Source: Propioniciclava flava (GTDB lineage Bacteria; Actinomycetota; Actinomycetes; Propionibacteriales; Propionibacteriaceae). Taken from it: a stretch of 64,000 nt of DNA. The position numbers were made by a program, and so were the translations under genes. The notes under the pieces are model-generated. The model was not told the DNA's origin. It made no database searches and worked only from the letters and a program-made list of their open reading frames with translations. The stretch is taken from contig NZ_PPCV01000004.1 of assembly GCF_004126535.1 (NCBI RefSeq), positions 248,001-312,000 of the forward strand, given 5' to 3'. Shown here piece by piece: positions 1 to 9,899 of the stretch; the first letter of the stretch is position 1; the number at the start of each line of letters is the position of its first letter.

Positions 1-138
1 CATGAGCCGCCGTTGACGAAGGACGCCGTCGCTGGCCGCATCCGTCGTTTGCTGGCGACCGCAGACAAGCGGGCCCTGGATGAGGGGATCCCCGGGACCG
101 AAGCGAGCCTCACCCCGGACATGCTCGAAGACGACTAA
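1..138 (+). CDS. whiA: WhiA sporulation/cell-division regulator, C-terminal end (partial)
   Basis: Only the last 45 residues are in the window; the gene begins upstream. The reading frame opens at base 1 and ends with TAA at 136-138. The tail has the features of the WhiA C-terminal helix-turn-helix end: a [15 protein letters not shown] segment, then an ADKRA stretch and a terminal LTPDMLEDD. WhiA is a DNA-binding regulator (LAGLIDADG-like fold plus HTH) found across Gram-positives. In actinobacteria it usually lies directly upstream of gap-pgk-tpiA, exactly as here. A 142-bp gap containing the gap promoter follows. Confidence 0.88.
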   Translation, partial: HEPPLTKDAVAGRIRRLLATADKRALDEGIPGTEASLTPDMLEDD

Positions 139-213
139 CAGTGCGCAGTTGGGACGCCGGTGATCGAGGGGTGGACAACTGACGTTCACCCGATGAGTCC
201 GGCCGATGTTGGG

Positions 214-219
214 TAACAT
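214..219 (+). promoter_or_regulatory. Candidate -10 element for gap
   Basis: TAACAT fits the actinobacterial TANNNT -10 pattern and lies in the 142-bp gap between whiA and gap. It would start a transcript near 226 with a leader of about 55 nt. I see no convincing -35 hexamer 16-18 bp upstream. The rest of the 139-280 gap shows nothing else I can name. Confidence 0.4.
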
Positions 220-250
220 GGAGGCCGTCCAGTTCTCGTCTCCTCAGTGA

Positions 251-1285
<1,035 letters not shown>

Positions 1286-1324
1286 TAACCCAACCCCCAT
1301 CCTGACCCTGAAAGGCGTATCCAG

Positions 1325-2518
1325 GTGAGAACCATCAACGATCTGGGCGATCTTCACGGCAAGCGCGTGCTGATCCGCTGCGATTTCAACGTCCCGCTGG
1401 ACGGTCAAACGATCACCGACGACGGGCGGATCAAGGCGGCACTGCCGACCTTGACGCAGCTCACCCAGGCGGGTGCCAAGGTCGTCGTGATGGCTCACCT
1501 GGGTCGCCCCAAGGGGCAGGTGAACGAGAAGTACTCCCTGGCGCCGGTCGCCGCGCGCCTGGGAGAGCTCATCGACGCTGACGTGACGTTGGCGGGCGAC
1601 GTCGTCGGCCCCGCCGCGCACGCAGCCGTCGAGGCGCTCACCCCCGGCAACATCGTGTTGCTGGAGAACGTTCGCTTCGAGCCCGCCGAGGAGTCCAAGG
1701 TGGACGCCGAGCGCGAGGCGCTGGCCGCACAGTACGCGCAGTTCGGCGACGTGTTCGTGTCCGACGGCTTCGGCGTCGTGCACCGCAAGCAGGCCTCGGT
1801 CTACGACATCGCCAAGCTGCTCCCCAGCGGCGCAGGTCACCTGGTGGCCAAGGAGGTCGAGGTTCTGAAGAAGCTCACCGAGGCCCCGGAGCGCCCCTAT
1901 GTGGTCGTGCTCGGCGGCGCCAAGGTGGCCGACAAGCTCTCGGTGATCGACAACCTGCTGAAGGTCGCCGACACCCTGATCATCGGCGGCGGCATGGGAT
2001 ACACCTTCCTCAAGGCAAAGGGCTACGAGGTGGGTTCCTCGATCCTGGACGCCGAGAAGGTCGATGTCGTCAAGGGCTACATGGAGCAGGCGCAGGCCCA
2101 GGGCAAGCAGATCCTCATCCCGGTCGACACCGTTGTGTCGCCCGAGTTTGGTGAGGGCGCTGGCATCGAGGTCGTCGACTCCGACAAGATCCCTGCCGAC
2201 AAGATGGGGCTCGATATCGGCCCCAAGACCGCCGCGCTCTACGCCGAGGCGATCAAGGGCGCCAAGACGGTCTTCTGGAACGGCCCGATGGGCGTGTTCG
2301 AGATGCCGTCCTTCGCCGCAGGCACCAAGGCCGTCGCGCAAGCGCTGGCCGATTCCGATGCGTTCTCCGTGGTCGGCGGCGGGGACTCCGCCGCGGCCGT
2401 TCGTCAGCTCGGCTTCGCCGATGACGAGTTCGGCCACATCTCCACCGGTGGCGGCGCGTCGCTGGAGTACCTCGAGGGCAAGTCGCTCCCGGGCCTGGAC
2501 GTTTTGGAAGGTAACTGA
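1325..2518 (+). CDS. pgk: Phosphoglycerate kinase
   Basis: This enzyme transfers phosphate from 1,3-bisphosphoglycerate to ADP in the cytosol. At 397 residues it is a full-length two-domain PGK. Diagnostic segments are RCDFNVPLD near the N-terminus, AHLGRPKG, the central [12 protein letters not shown], and the C-terminal nucleotide-binding [11 protein letters not shown] followed by [11 protein letters not shown]. The GTG start is preceded by AAAGG at 1311-1315 at normal spacing. The stop lies 4 bp before the tpiA start, so the two genes are almost certainly co-transcribed and probably translationally coupled. Confidence 0.97.
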   Translation: MRTINDLGDLHGKRVLIRCDFNVPLDGQTITDDGRIKAALPTLTQLTQAGAKVVVMAHLGRPKGQVNEKYSLAPVAARLGELIDADVTLAGDVVGPAAHAAVEALTPGNIVLLENVRFEPAEESKVDAEREALAAQYAQFGDVFVSDGFGVVHRKQASVYDIAKLLPSGAGHLVAKEVEVLKKLTEAPERPYVVVLGGAKVADKLSVIDNLLKVADTLIIGGGMGYTFLKAKGYEVGSSILDAEKVDVVKGYMEQAQAQGKQILIPVDTVVSPEFGEGAGIEVVDSDKIPADKMGLDIGPKTAALYAEAIKGAKTVFWNGPMGVFEMPSFAAGTKAVAQALADSDAFSVVGGGDSAAAVRQLGFADDEFGHISTGGGASLEYLEGKSLPGLDVLEGN

Positions 2519-2522
2519 CACC

Positions 2523-3308
2523 GTGTCGAACCGCACCCCGCTGATCGCGGGCAACTGGAAGATGAACCTCAACCACGTTGAGGCTGCCGGACTGGTGCAG
2601 AAGCTCGCGTGGACGCTGGCCGATGCGAAGTACGACCCGAGCAAGTCCGAGGCGGCGCTGCTGGTGCCGTTCACCGACCTGCGCACGGTGCAGACCCTCA
2701 TCGAGGGCGACAAGCTGCCGCTGCAGTTCGGTGCCCAGGACATCTCGGTGCACGACAAGGGCGCTTACACCGGTGAGGTGTCGGCGGACATGTTGGCCAA
2801 GCTCAACTGCAGCTACGTCGTCGTCGGGCACTCGGAGCGTCGTGAGTACCACGGCGAGACCGACGCCCTGATCAACGAAAAGGCGAAGGTTGCTCTGGCC
2901 GCGGGCATCACGCCCATCATCTGCGTCGGTGAGAAGCTGGACGTCCGCAAGGCAGGCGAGCAGGTTCCCTTCGTCTTGGCGCAGATCGATGCGGTGTTGG
3001 CCGGGCTGACGGCCGAGCAGGTCGCCTCCCTGGTGATCGCCTACGAGCCCGTGTGGGCGATCGGCACCGGCGAGGTGGCGACCCCCGAGGATGCCCAGGA
3101 GGTCTGCGGCGCGATCCGCGTCCGTGTCGGTGAACTGCTCGGTGCGGAAGCGGCCGAGAAGGTCCGCATCCAGTACGGCGGCTCGGTGAAGGCCGGAAAC
3201 GTCGTCGCGATCATGGCCCAGCCCGATGTGGATGGCGCTTTGGTGGGTGGCGCATGCCTGGTGGCAGAGGAGTTCGCGCAGATCGTGCTCTTCTACGCCG
3301 CAGCCTGA
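2523..3308 (+). CDS. tpiA: Triosephosphate isomerase
   Basis: This 261-residue TIM barrel interconverts dihydroxyacetone phosphate and glyceraldehyde-3-phosphate. It has the N-terminal AGNWKMNLN with the catalytic lysine, the catalytic histidine in VVVGHSERR, the catalytic glutamate in [12 protein letters not shown], and the phosphate-binding [11 protein letters not shown] and GALVGGACL loops. The frame is open upstream into pgk, but the GTG at 2523, 4 bp after the pgk stop, starts right at the family N-terminus ([12 protein letters not shown]), so I place the start there. A strong hairpin follows the stop. Confidence 0.96.
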   Translation: MSNRTPLIAGNWKMNLNHVEAAGLVQKLAWTLADAKYDPSKSEAALLVPFTDLRTVQTLIEGDKLPLQFGAQDISVHDKGAYTGEVSADMLAKLNCSYVVVGHSERREYHGETDALINEKAKVALAAGITPIICVGEKLDVRKAGEQVPFVLAQIDAVLAGLTAEQVASLVIAYEPVWAIGTGEVATPEDAQEVCGAIRVRVGELLGAEAAEKVRIQYGGSVKAGNVVAIMAQPDVDGALVGGACLVAEEFAQIVLFYAAA

Positions 3309-3327
3309 CGCTCGCGTCGAAACGTCA

Positions 3328-3357
3328 CGAGGCCCCGACCGACTGGTCGGGGCCTCG
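3328..3357 (+). terminator. Hairpin terminator after tpiA
   Basis: A perfect 13-bp inverted repeat (CGAGGCCCCGACC / GGTCGGGGCCTCG) with a GACT loop begins 19 bp after the tpiA stop. No long T run follows, which is common for GC-rich actinobacterial terminators. It separates the glycolysis operon from secG, which seems to have its own promoter immediately downstream. Confidence 0.8.
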
Positions 3358-3369
3358 TCGCATCTAGGT

Positions 3370-3375
3370 TAGAAT
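3370..3375 (+). promoter_or_regulatory. Candidate -10 element for a leaderless secG transcript
   Basis: TAGAAT ends 6 nt before the secG GTG at 3382. That places the expected transcription start on or next to the start codon, and no ribosome-binding site is visible. An overlapping TAGGTT (3365-3370) is an alternative. Confidence 0.45.
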
Positions 3376-3381
3376 GGCTGG

Positions 3382-3663
3382 GTGATGGTGTTGCCCCTGC
3401 TCACGTGGCCGATTATGACGGTGTCGATCCTGCTGATCCTCACCTCGTTGGCCCTGGCGCTTTTCGTCCTGCTGCACAAGAACCGGGGCGGCGGTATGTC
3501 CGACCTGTTTGGCGGCGGCATGTCGACGACGATGGGCGGCACCTCCGTGGCAGAGCGTAACCTCGACCGGCTGACCATCATCATCGGTGTCTTGTGGCTC
3601 GCTTGCGTGCTCGGCCTGCTGACGCTGTACCGCTGGTTCCCCGACGTCGGCGTCTTGGGCTAA
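3382..3663 (+). CDS. secG: SecG preprotein translocase subunit
   Basis: SecG is a small inner-membrane subunit of the SecYEG channel. The 93-residue product has the expected two transmembrane helices (about residues 8-28 and 66-85) flanking the cytoplasmic loop with the family signature NRGGGMSDLFGGG followed by MGGTSVAERNL. The start could be GTG 3382 or ATG 3385. I prefer GTG because a TAGAAT hexamer sits 6 nt upstream and no Shine-Dalgarno is present. The position after tpiA is the usual actinobacterial context. Confidence 0.93.
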   Translation: MMVLPLLTWPIMTVSILLILTSLALALFVLLHKNRGGGMSDLFGGGMSTTMGGTSVAERNLDRLTIIIGVLWLACVLGLLTLYRWFPDVGVLG

Positions 3664-3722
3664 CTCCGCACCCCTGTTTTCTGCTTGTTTCGTCTCAACA
3701 CGTCGTTTGGAGAGGTTCATTC

Positions 3723-4079
3723 GTGGCTGGTGGTAGTGCGATCCGTGGGAGCCGAGTGGGGGCTGGCCCGATGGGTGAGGCCGAGCGTGGCGATGCCGCG
3801 CCGCGTCTGTACATTTCGTTCTTTTGCAGCAACGGGCACGAGACGCGCCCTGCTTTCGCGGCTGAAGCGCAGATTCCCGAAGAGTGGGATTGCCCCCGCT
3901 GCGGGCTGCCCGCGAACCGGGACGCCGAGAACCCGCCGCCGCCCCCGAAGATCACCCCGTACAAGACGCACCTGGCTTATGTGAAGGAGCGTCGCTCCGA
4001 CGACGAAGCGAAGGCGATTCTCGCAGAGGCGTTGGATTCGCTGCGGAGCCGTCGCGCCGCAGGCGAAGTCATCTACTGA
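3723..4079 (+). CDS. rbpA: RNA polymerase-binding protein RbpA
   Basis: RbpA is an actinobacteria-specific factor that binds RNA polymerase and group 1/2 sigma factors and stabilises open complexes. The 118-residue product starts with a basic GGSAIRGSRVGAG segment typical of the RbpA N-terminal tail. A small core follows with a zinc-type C-x3-H (CSNGH) and CPRC pair. It ends with the sigma-interacting helix containing ERRSDDEAKAILAEAL. The open frame extends upstream into secG, but the GTG at 3723 has GGAGAGG at 3709-3715 with 7-nt spacing, so I start there. The GntR gene follows within about 20 bp. Confidence 0.9.
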   Translation: MAGGSAIRGSRVGAGPMGEAERGDAAPRLYISFFCSNGHETRPAFAAEAQIPEEWDCPRCGLPANRDAENPPPPPKITPYKTHLAYVKERRSDDEAKAILAEALDSLRSRRAAGEVIY

Positions 4080-4096
4080 GCGCAACGGCGGCGGGC

Positions 4097-4462
4097 GTGA
4101 GCGGGCTGCGGATGTGGCGTCTGGATCCCGGATCGCCGCATCCGCCCTTTGAGCAGATCAAAGCTCAGATCAGCGAAGGTCGCGCCACCGGTGCGCTTGC
4201 GGCCGGTTTCCGGCTGCCCCCGGTTCGACGGCTGGCCGAGGAACTTGGGCTTGCCGCTAACACGGTGGCCCGCGCCTACCGCGAACTCGAATCAGAGGGC
4301 GTGATCGAAACGCGAGGCCGGGCGGGCTCCTTCGTCACGGGTGAGTCCGTGGCCCTGAGCACTCTCGACACGGCGGCGGCCCTGTTTTGGGCCCAGGCTC
4401 AAGAGTTGGGGTTCGACCTGTCCGTAGCGGGCGAAGCGTTGAGGCGCGCAGCGAAGGCCTAG
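4097..4462 (+). CDS. Small GntR-family (YtrA-like) transcriptional regulator
   Basis: The 121-residue protein has an N-terminal winged helix: FEQIKAQISEGRATGAL, then LPPVRRLAEELGLAANTVARAYRELESEGVIETRGRAG, the standard GntR DNA-binding signature. It has only a short helical C-terminal tail of about 40 residues, as in the YtrA subfamily, which often controls neighbouring ABC transporters. No such transporter is adjacent. Two starts are possible, GTG 4097 and ATG 4112; the second begins MWRLDPGSP, also a common family start. It converges with pgl and overlaps its end by 4 bp. Effector and targets cannot be read from the sequence. Confidence 0.82.
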   Translation: MSGLRMWRLDPGSPHPPFEQIKAQISEGRATGALAAGFRLPPVRRLAEELGLAANTVARAYRELESEGVIETRGRAGSFVTGESVALSTLDTAAALFWAQAQELGFDLSVAGEALRRAAKA

Positions 4463-5187
4463 AAACTGCAGGAATGGTAGGGCAGCAGCCCGGCCGCAGC
4501 CCTGTCCACCAGCCACAGCGTCGCGTCGCGCCCGCGGACGACCCCCGCAGGAATGGCAGGATCGCCAGCCACGGAGGCCTCGACCGCCACAGCCTTCTCC
4601 TCCCCAGCCACCAGGTACCACACCTCGCGGCTGCGATTGAGCGTCTCTACCGTCAAGGAGATGCGTGAGGGCGGCCCCAGGGGAGCGTCGTTCACGCCGA
4701 TCACCGAATGCCCTTGCAGGGCGAAAGACGGGTGGTCGGGGAAGATGGAGGCGACGTGGCCGTCCACCCCCATACCCAGCAGGGTGACGTCGAAGACGGT
4801 GTCGCCGAGTTCCTTGGCGTAGGCGGCGGCGGAGGCGTCACTGTCAGCGATGCCATCGGCTGCCGGCATGGGGTGCGTCATGGACGCGATCATGGGCAGC
4901 TTGCGCGCCAGGATCGCCAGCGTGTGGCCCGCGTGCCGGGTCGGATCCTCGGTCGGCACGAAACGCTCATCGCCCCACCAGATCTCGACGCGTGCCTGAT
5001 CTAACCCAAAGTCGTCGGCCAGATCGGCGAACACCTCGTAGATGCGGTTCGCGATCCTGCCCCCCGTCAGACAAAGCCGGACGGGCTCGTCTTGGGTGGC
5101 CTGCAACCCGACGAGGTGACGCATGAGCCGTTCCGCCGTCGCGTCCGTGAGGTCCGCGCTGGTGGCGTATCGCCACACCTGCTCCAT
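4459..5187 (-). CDS. pgl: 6-phosphogluconolactonase
   Basis: This enzyme hydrolyses 6-phosphogluconolactone to 6-phosphogluconate in the oxidative pentose phosphate pathway. The 242-residue NagB/RpiA-type fold shows the motif LTGGRIANRIYEVF, WWGDERFVP, and LLGMGVDGHVASIFP, all characteristic of Pgl. It is the last gene of the tal-zwf-opcA-pgl series. Its ATG lies 1 nt after the opcA stop, with GGGAG 6 nt upstream. The LTGGR motif lacks the serine seen in many relatives (TGGST), which may be lineage variation. Confidence 0.93.
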   Translation of the reverse strand: MEQVWRYATSADLTDATAERLMRHLVGLQATQDEPVRLCLTGGRIANRIYEVFADLADDFGLDQARVEIWWGDERFVPTEDPTRHAGHTLAILARKLPMIASMTHPMPAADGIADSDASAAAYAKELGDTVFDVTLLGMGVDGHVASIFPDHPSFALQGHSVIGVNDAPLGPPSRISLTVETLNRSREVWYLVAGEEKAVAVEASVAGDPAIPAGVVRGRDATLWLVDRAAAGLLPYHSCSF

Positions 5188-5188
5188 G

Positions 5189-6112
5189 TCAGCTCCCGGA
5201 AGTGAACTGGGTCAACGAATCATCCGAGGCCAACTCTGCCATGGTCGCGGTGAAGACGTGGTCAGACTCGAGGACACGCAACTCTTCGGTGATCAGGGCC
5301 GGAACTTCCCTCCGACGCAACGCCACGGCCAACGTGGGGGAGTCTGGGGCGCTGAAGGTAGCCATCTTCCCGTCGGTGCGGGTCACGCGGACCTCGCCCT
5401 CATCCGTGGTCAGCGTGACTTGGCTGATGCCCGGGCCGGCGTTCGCGTCGAACGTCACATCCACTCCGAGCCTGGAACGCAGCCAGGCCGCCAGGAGCAG
5501 GCCGGGGGCGTTGTGAGCGTCGGCGTGAACTGAACCCGACAGCACTGTTCCGCGGGGCCTGTCCAAGGCGGAGGCCAGCAATGCGCGCCACGGCGTGAGA
5601 CGCGTCCACGTCAGGTCGGTGTCCCCGGGAGCCAGACAGCAGGCGCGCTCGACGAGAGCCGCAACCGGATCTTCGGATCCCATGGCGTCGGTGATGCGAC
5701 GCGACGCCAAGACCCCGATGTCATCGGTGGAGGGATGCGCGGGCCCAGCACCTGGCCACCACGCGATGACAGGGCTGTCCGGTAGCAGCAGGGGCAGCAG
5801 CGCGGAAGCCTTGTGCTGGGCGACCTCGCCGTGGAACTTCAGCGTGATCACTTCGCCGGGAACGTCTTGTCCGATCTGGATCTCGGCGTCCATACGGTCG
5901 CTGCGCGAGGAACCGTCCGTGGCGATGATGATGCGCGAGGGGTGCTCTCGCCCCGCCTCCAAACATGCATCCCTCACTTCGTCGACGTCGGCGGCGTCAG
6001 CGACCACCAGCAGGGTGAACACCATGCCGGAGCCTGCGCCCAGGTTGTGACGGATCTCGCTGATCGCGGTCTGGACTCCCGCCGAAGTGGTGCCCTTGAT
6101 AGTGGTGATCAT
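5189..6112 (-). CDS. opcA: OpcA, glucose-6-phosphate dehydrogenase assembly protein
   Basis: OpcA is needed for assembly or activity of G6PDH in actinobacteria and cyanobacteria. The 307-residue product lies between zwf and pgl, the standard place. It has the OpcA features VFTLLVV followed by HPSRIIIA, an IQIGQDVPGEVITL segment, the strongly conserved SPVIAWWPG, and a C-terminal domain with RREVPALITEELRVLE. An open frame extends upstream to 6262, but the ATG at 6112 is preceded by AGGAGGGG and overlaps the zwf end region, so I choose it. The zwf stop codon lies inside this ribosome-binding site, indicating coupling. Confidence 0.93.
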   Translation of the reverse strand: MITTIKGTTSAGVQTAISEIRHNLGAGSGMVFTLLVVADAADVDEVRDACLEAGREHPSRIIIATDGSSRSDRMDAEIQIGQDVPGEVITLKFHGEVAQHKASALLPLLLPDSPVIAWWPGAGPAHPSTDDIGVLASRRITDAMGSEDPVAALVERACCLAPGDTDLTWTRLTPWRALLASALDRPRGTVLSGSVHADAHNAPGLLLAAWLRSRLGVDVTFDANAGPGISQVTLTTDEGEVRVTRTDGKMATFSAPDSPTLAVALRRREVPALITEELRVLESDHVFTATMAELASDDSLTQFTSGS

Positions 6113-6123
6113 CGTCGCCCCTC

Positions 6124-7659
6124 CTACGGCCGTCGCCAGACGAAGCCGTCGCGTTCCAGCATGGTCTTCCCGCTCGGCGGCCCCCAGGTGCCCGCCGCGT
6201 ACCCTTCGGGCTGTGTGTTCTTGTCCGCCCAGTAGTCGAGGATCGGATCCAGAATCTTCCAACTCAACTCGACCTCGGTGTGCTGGGGGAACAGCGGCGG
6301 GTCGCCCAGCATCACGTCCAGGATGAGGCGTTCGTACGCCTCCGGGCTGGATTCGGCAAAGCTCGTGCCGTAGTTGAAGTCCATCGTGACGTCCCGAATC
6401 TCCATAGGGGTGGCCGGAACCTTCGCGCCGAACCGCAAGGCGACGCCCTCATCAGGCTGGATGCGCAGCACCAGCGCGTTCGCGCCGAGTTGCTCGGTGT
6501 CATTGAGATGGAACGGCAGGTGCGGAGCAGGCTGCATCATGAGGGCCACCTCCGTGACGCGGCGGGGCATCCGCTTGGCGGCACGCAGGTAGAACGGGAC
6601 GCCCGCCCACCGCCGGTTATCGATGTCGACGCGGAACGCCGCATAGGTCTCGGTCTGTGAGTCATGCGGGATCCCGTCTTCTTGCAGGTAGCCCTTGACG
6701 CGTTCGCCACCGGCCCAACCGGCCGTGTACTGGCCTCGGGCTGTATGAGACTTCAGGCTCCGGGGAGCCCGCGCGGCAGCCAGCAGCTTCTCCTTCTCGG
6801 CGCGTAGGTTCCCCGCCTCGAAAGAGGTGGGTTCCTCCATGGCTACGAGCGCCAACAACTGCAGCAGGTGATTCTGGATGACGTCGCGGGCCGCGCCGAT
6901 GCCGTCGTAGTAGCCCGCCCGGCCCCCGATGCCGATGTCCTCGGCCATGGTGATCTGGACGTGGCTCACGTAGTTGCGATTCCAGATCGACTCGAACAAC
7001 TGGTTAGCAAAGCGCAGAGCCAGCAGGTTCTGCACGGTTTCCTTGCCCAGGTAGTGGTCGATCCGGAACACGTCATTGGAGTTGAAGACGCTGGAGACGC
7101 GTTGCTCCAACTCCCTGGCGCTGGCCAGATCGTGCCCGAAAGGTTTTTCGATGACGACCCGGCTCCACGGTCGCGTCGAGGTCTTGTCGACCAACGAATG
7201 TCGGCGCAGTTGCTCGATGACCTGATCGAAACCTGCCGGGGGAATCGAAAGGTAGAAAACGTGGTTGCCTTCAGTTCCCTGAGCGGCATCGACCTCGGTG
7301 AGGGTGCTGCGCAGCGCCTCGAAGCCCTCCGCAGAGTCAAAAGCCCCGGAGACGAACCGCAACCCCTCGGCGAGTTGCCGGAAGACCTCAGCCCGGAAAG
7401 GGGTGCGCGCGTGGGCCTTGACCGATTCGCTGACGTAGTCGGTGAATTGCTCGGTGTCCCAGTCGCGGCGTCCGTACCCCACGAGAGCGAAGCCGGGAGG
7501 CAACAGGCCTCGATTGGCCAAGTCGTAGATGGCTGGCAGGAGCTTTTTCTGCGCAAGATCGCCGGTCACCCCGAACATCACCAGGGCGCAAGGCCCGGGC
7601 ACTCGGGGCAACCGGCGATCGGTTGCGTCACGCAGGGGATTCGTCACGGAATCGGTCAC
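6124..7659 (-). CDS. zwf: Glucose-6-phosphate 1-dehydrogenase
   Basis: This enzyme oxidises glucose-6-phosphate to the lactone with reduction of NADP, the entry to the oxidative pentose phosphate pathway. The 511-residue length is typical. It has the N-terminal dinucleotide motif VMFGVTGDLAQKKLLPAIY, the active-site RIDHYLGKETVQN, and VVIEKPFGHD. The start is GTG 7659, 35 bp after the tal stop. The downstream opcA product is the known partner. Confidence 0.96.
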   Translation of the reverse strand: MTDSVTNPLRDATDRRLPRVPGPCALVMFGVTGDLAQKKLLPAIYDLANRGLLPPGFALVGYGRRDWDTEQFTDYVSESVKAHARTPFRAEVFRQLAEGLRFVSGAFDSAEGFEALRSTLTEVDAAQGTEGNHVFYLSIPPAGFDQVIEQLRRHSLVDKTSTRPWSRVVIEKPFGHDLASARELEQRVSSVFNSNDVFRIDHYLGKETVQNLLALRFANQLFESIWNRNYVSHVQITMAEDIGIGGRAGYYDGIGAARDVIQNHLLQLLALVAMEEPTSFEAGNLRAEKEKLLAAARAPRSLKSHTARGQYTAGWAGGERVKGYLQEDGIPHDSQTETYAAFRVDIDNRRWAGVPFYLRAAKRMPRRVTEVALMMQPAPHLPFHLNDTEQLGANALVLRIQPDEGVALRFGAKVPATPMEIRDVTMDFNYGTSFAESSPEAYERLILDVMLGDPPLFPQHTEVELSWKILDPILDYWADKNTQPEGYAAGTWGPPSGKTMLERDGFVWRRP

Positions 7660-7694
7660 TTGCCGATCCTAGCCATCCCCCAGATGGTCACGCG

Positions 7695-8783
7695 TCAGGC
7701 GTTCGCGGCCTCCAAGGCGGCCTTGACGGAGTCCTGCAGTTCGTGCCAAGACACGATGAACTTCTCCACACCCTCGGTTTCGAGGAGGTCGAAGACCTCA
7801 GGAAGGTTGACCCCCGCGGCCGAAACCTCGTCCAGGACGGCCTGCGCGGCCACCATCTTGCCCTCGATGGGGGCGCCGAGTTCGCCATGGTCGGCGTAGG
7901 CGAGCAGCGTCTTCTCCGGCATCGTGTTCACCACGCCCTGTGCGACCAGGTCGGAGACGTACAAGGTGTCGGAGTAGTCGGGGTTCTTCGTCCCGGTGGA
8001 CGCCCACAACGGACGCTGCGGGTTGGCGCCATTGGCGGCCAGCGCCTTGAACCGGTCGGAGGAGAAGACCTGATTGAACGCACCCAGCGCCACCTCGGCG
8101 TTGGCGATGGCGGCCTTCCCCTTCAATGCGGCGTCGGCGCCCAGCGCGTCCAGCCGCTTGTCGATCTCGGAGTCGACCCGGCTGATGAAGAAGGAGGCCA
8201 CCGAGTGGATGCCCCGCAGGTCGATGCCGGCTGCGGCGGCCTGCTCCAGGCCGGTGAGGTAGGCGTCCATGACCTCGCGGTACCGCTCCTCGGAGAAGAT
8301 CAGCGTCACGTTGACCGAGATACCGGCGGCGATCGTGGCGGTGATGGCGGGAAGGCCAGCCTTCGTCGCGGGGATCTTGATCAGCACGTTCGGGCGGCCG
8401 ACCGTGGAGTACAACTCGGCTGCCTGCACGATCGTGGCTTCAGTGTCGTTGGCCAGCGTCGGTGCGACCTCGATCGACACGCGTCCATCGAAACCGGCAG
8501 TGGCCTCATAGGTGTCGGCGAACAGATCGCACGCGTCACGCACGTCGGTCGTGGTGCAGGCGGTGATGGCTTCGTCGACATCGCTCAGCCCCGCGAGCTG
8601 CGCAGCGTAATCAGCGCCGTTGGTGAGTGCGGCGGCGAAGATGGTCGGGTTCGTCGTCACCCCGCTCACGTAGTAGTTGGCGATCATTTCGCCCAGGTTG
8701 CCGCTGGTCAGTCGGCCGCGGGACAGATCGTCGAGCCAGATCGACACGCCAGCGTCGGCGAGGCCCTTCAGGCGGTCATTCAT
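7695..8783 (-). CDS. tal: Transaldolase
   Basis: This enzyme transfers a dihydroxyacetone unit from sedoheptulose-7-phosphate to glyceraldehyde-3-phosphate. The 362-residue product has the transaldolase signature [13 protein letters not shown] near the N-terminus, the Schiff-base lysine region [15 protein letters not shown], and the actinobacterial form [18 protein letters not shown]. The open frame extends well upstream, but ATG 8783 has GGAGA just before it and starts at the family N-terminus ([19 protein letters not shown]). It is the first gene of the tal-zwf-opcA-pgl run. Transketolase, often next to tal in actinobacteria, is not in this window. Confidence 0.95.
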   Translation of the reverse strand: MNDRLKGLADAGVSIWLDDLSRGRLTSGNLGEMIANYYVSGVTTNPTIFAAALTNGADYAAQLAGLSDVDEAITACTTTDVRDACDLFADTYEATAGFDGRVSIEVAPTLANDTEATIVQAAELYSTVGRPNVLIKIPATKAGLPAITATIAAGISVNVTLIFSEERYREVMDAYLTGLEQAAAAGIDLRGIHSVASFFISRVDSEIDKRLDALGADAALKGKAAIANAEVALGAFNQVFSSDRFKALAANGANPQRPLWASTGTKNPDYSDTLYVSDLVAQGVVNTMPEKTLLAYADHGELGAPIEGKMVAAQAVLDEVSAAGVNLPEVFDLLETEGVEKFIVSWHELQDSVKAALEAANA

Positions 8784-8912
8784 GCATGTCTCCTGTTGTC
8801 TGGTTGGCGTCAAGGACGCCTTTGGACTGACTCTACTCAACCGTCGTGTCGCGACGGCAGGTCGTTGCCAATCCGGGACCCCATGCGTGGCTGCATCACA
8901 CGGCGTCCGAGG

Positions 8913-8918
8913 TAAACT
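8913..8918 (+). promoter_or_regulatory. Candidate -10 element for ctaB
   Basis: TAAACT lies in the 189-bp divergent gap between tal and ctaB. A 6-bp GC hairpin (CCCCGG / CCGGGG, 8920-8934) would form at the 5' end of the transcript, just before the GGAGG ribosome-binding site. On the opposite strand a TAGAGT at 8830-8835 is a candidate -10 for tal. No clear -35 hexamers are visible for either. Confidence 0.4.
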
Positions 8919-8972
8919 GCCCCGGACGCCGGGGGTCTCCGGGCGTTCGGCGTTCCACCTGGAGGTTGATGT

Positions 8973-9899
8973 ATGCACCCGTCACGCACCGAGACGTCAC
9001 CCGTGACGGCGCCGGGGCTGAAGGGCACGCTGCTGGCCTACGTCGGGCTCACCAAGCCTCGCATCATCGAGTTGCTGCTCGTGACGACCTTTCCGGCGAT
9101 GTTCCTGGCCGCCCACGGTTTTCCCCCGTTGGGGCTAGCTGCGGTGACCTTTGTAGGGGGGACCCTCTCGGCGGCGTCGGCGAACGTGTTCAACTCCGTT
9201 CTCGACGCCGACATCGATGAGCAGATGCGCCGGACGCGTCGCCGACCGATGGTTCGCGAACAGGTGTCCGCGCGGGCCGCCTACATCTTCGCCGTTGTCC
9301 TGGGCATCGGGTCGGTGCTCATGCTGGGGTTCGGTGCGAACTGGTTGTCAGCCGCCCTCTCGGTCACGGCGATCCTCTACTACGTCATCATCTACACGGT
9401 GTGGCTCAAGCGCCGCACCCCACTCAACATCGTGTGGGGCGGGGTCGCAGGCTGCTTCCCCCCGCTGATCGGCTGGACGGCCGTGACGGGCTCGGTCGCG
9501 TGGCCTCCGCTCATCCTGTTCCTGATCGTGTTCTTCTGGACGCCGCCGCACACCTGGGCCCTGGGGCTGCGCTACCGCGAGGATTACGCGGGGGCTGATG
9601 TTCCCATGCTGCCCGTGGTACGTGAAGCCACCTACGTGACCCGTCAGATGCTCGCCTACTCGGTGCTCACGGTCCTCACCAGCATGGCGTTGTGGCCGGT
9701 GGCCTCGACGGGCTGGCTCTACCCCGTCGTCGCGGGCGTGAGCGGCATCGTGCTCATCATGGAGGCCATTGCCTTGATGCGACGCGCCGACGCGGGCCTC
9801 AGCGAAGCCAAGCTGGCACCCATGCGCCTGTTCCATTGGTCCAACAGCTACCTGGCGATCGTCTTCATCGCCGCAGCCGTGGACGCCTTGATCTTTTGA
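8973..9899 (+). CDS. ctaB: Protoheme IX farnesyltransferase (heme O synthase)
   Basis: This polytopic membrane enzyme of the UbiA prenyltransferase family adds a farnesyl group to heme B to give heme O, the precursor of heme A for aa3-type oxidases. The 308-residue product has [17 protein letters not shown] at the N-terminus, the first Asp-rich motif [19 protein letters not shown], and the second as [14 protein letters not shown], with seven or more hydrophobic helices. GGAGG precedes the ATG. It converges with ctaA with no intervening bases. Confidence 0.95.
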   Translation: MHPSRTETSPVTAPGLKGTLLAYVGLTKPRIIELLLVTTFPAMFLAAHGFPPLGLAAVTFVGGTLSAASANVFNSVLDADIDEQMRRTRRRPMVREQVSARAAYIFAVVLGIGSVLMLGFGANWLSAALSVTAILYYVIIYTVWLKRRTPLNIVWGGVAGCFPPLIGWTAVTGSVAWPPLILFLIVFFWTPPHTWALGLRYREDYAGADVPMLPVVREATYVTRQMLAYSVLTVLTSMALWPVASTGWLYPVVAGVSGIVLIMEAIALMRRADAGLSEAKLAPMRLFHWSNSYLAIVFIAAAVDALIF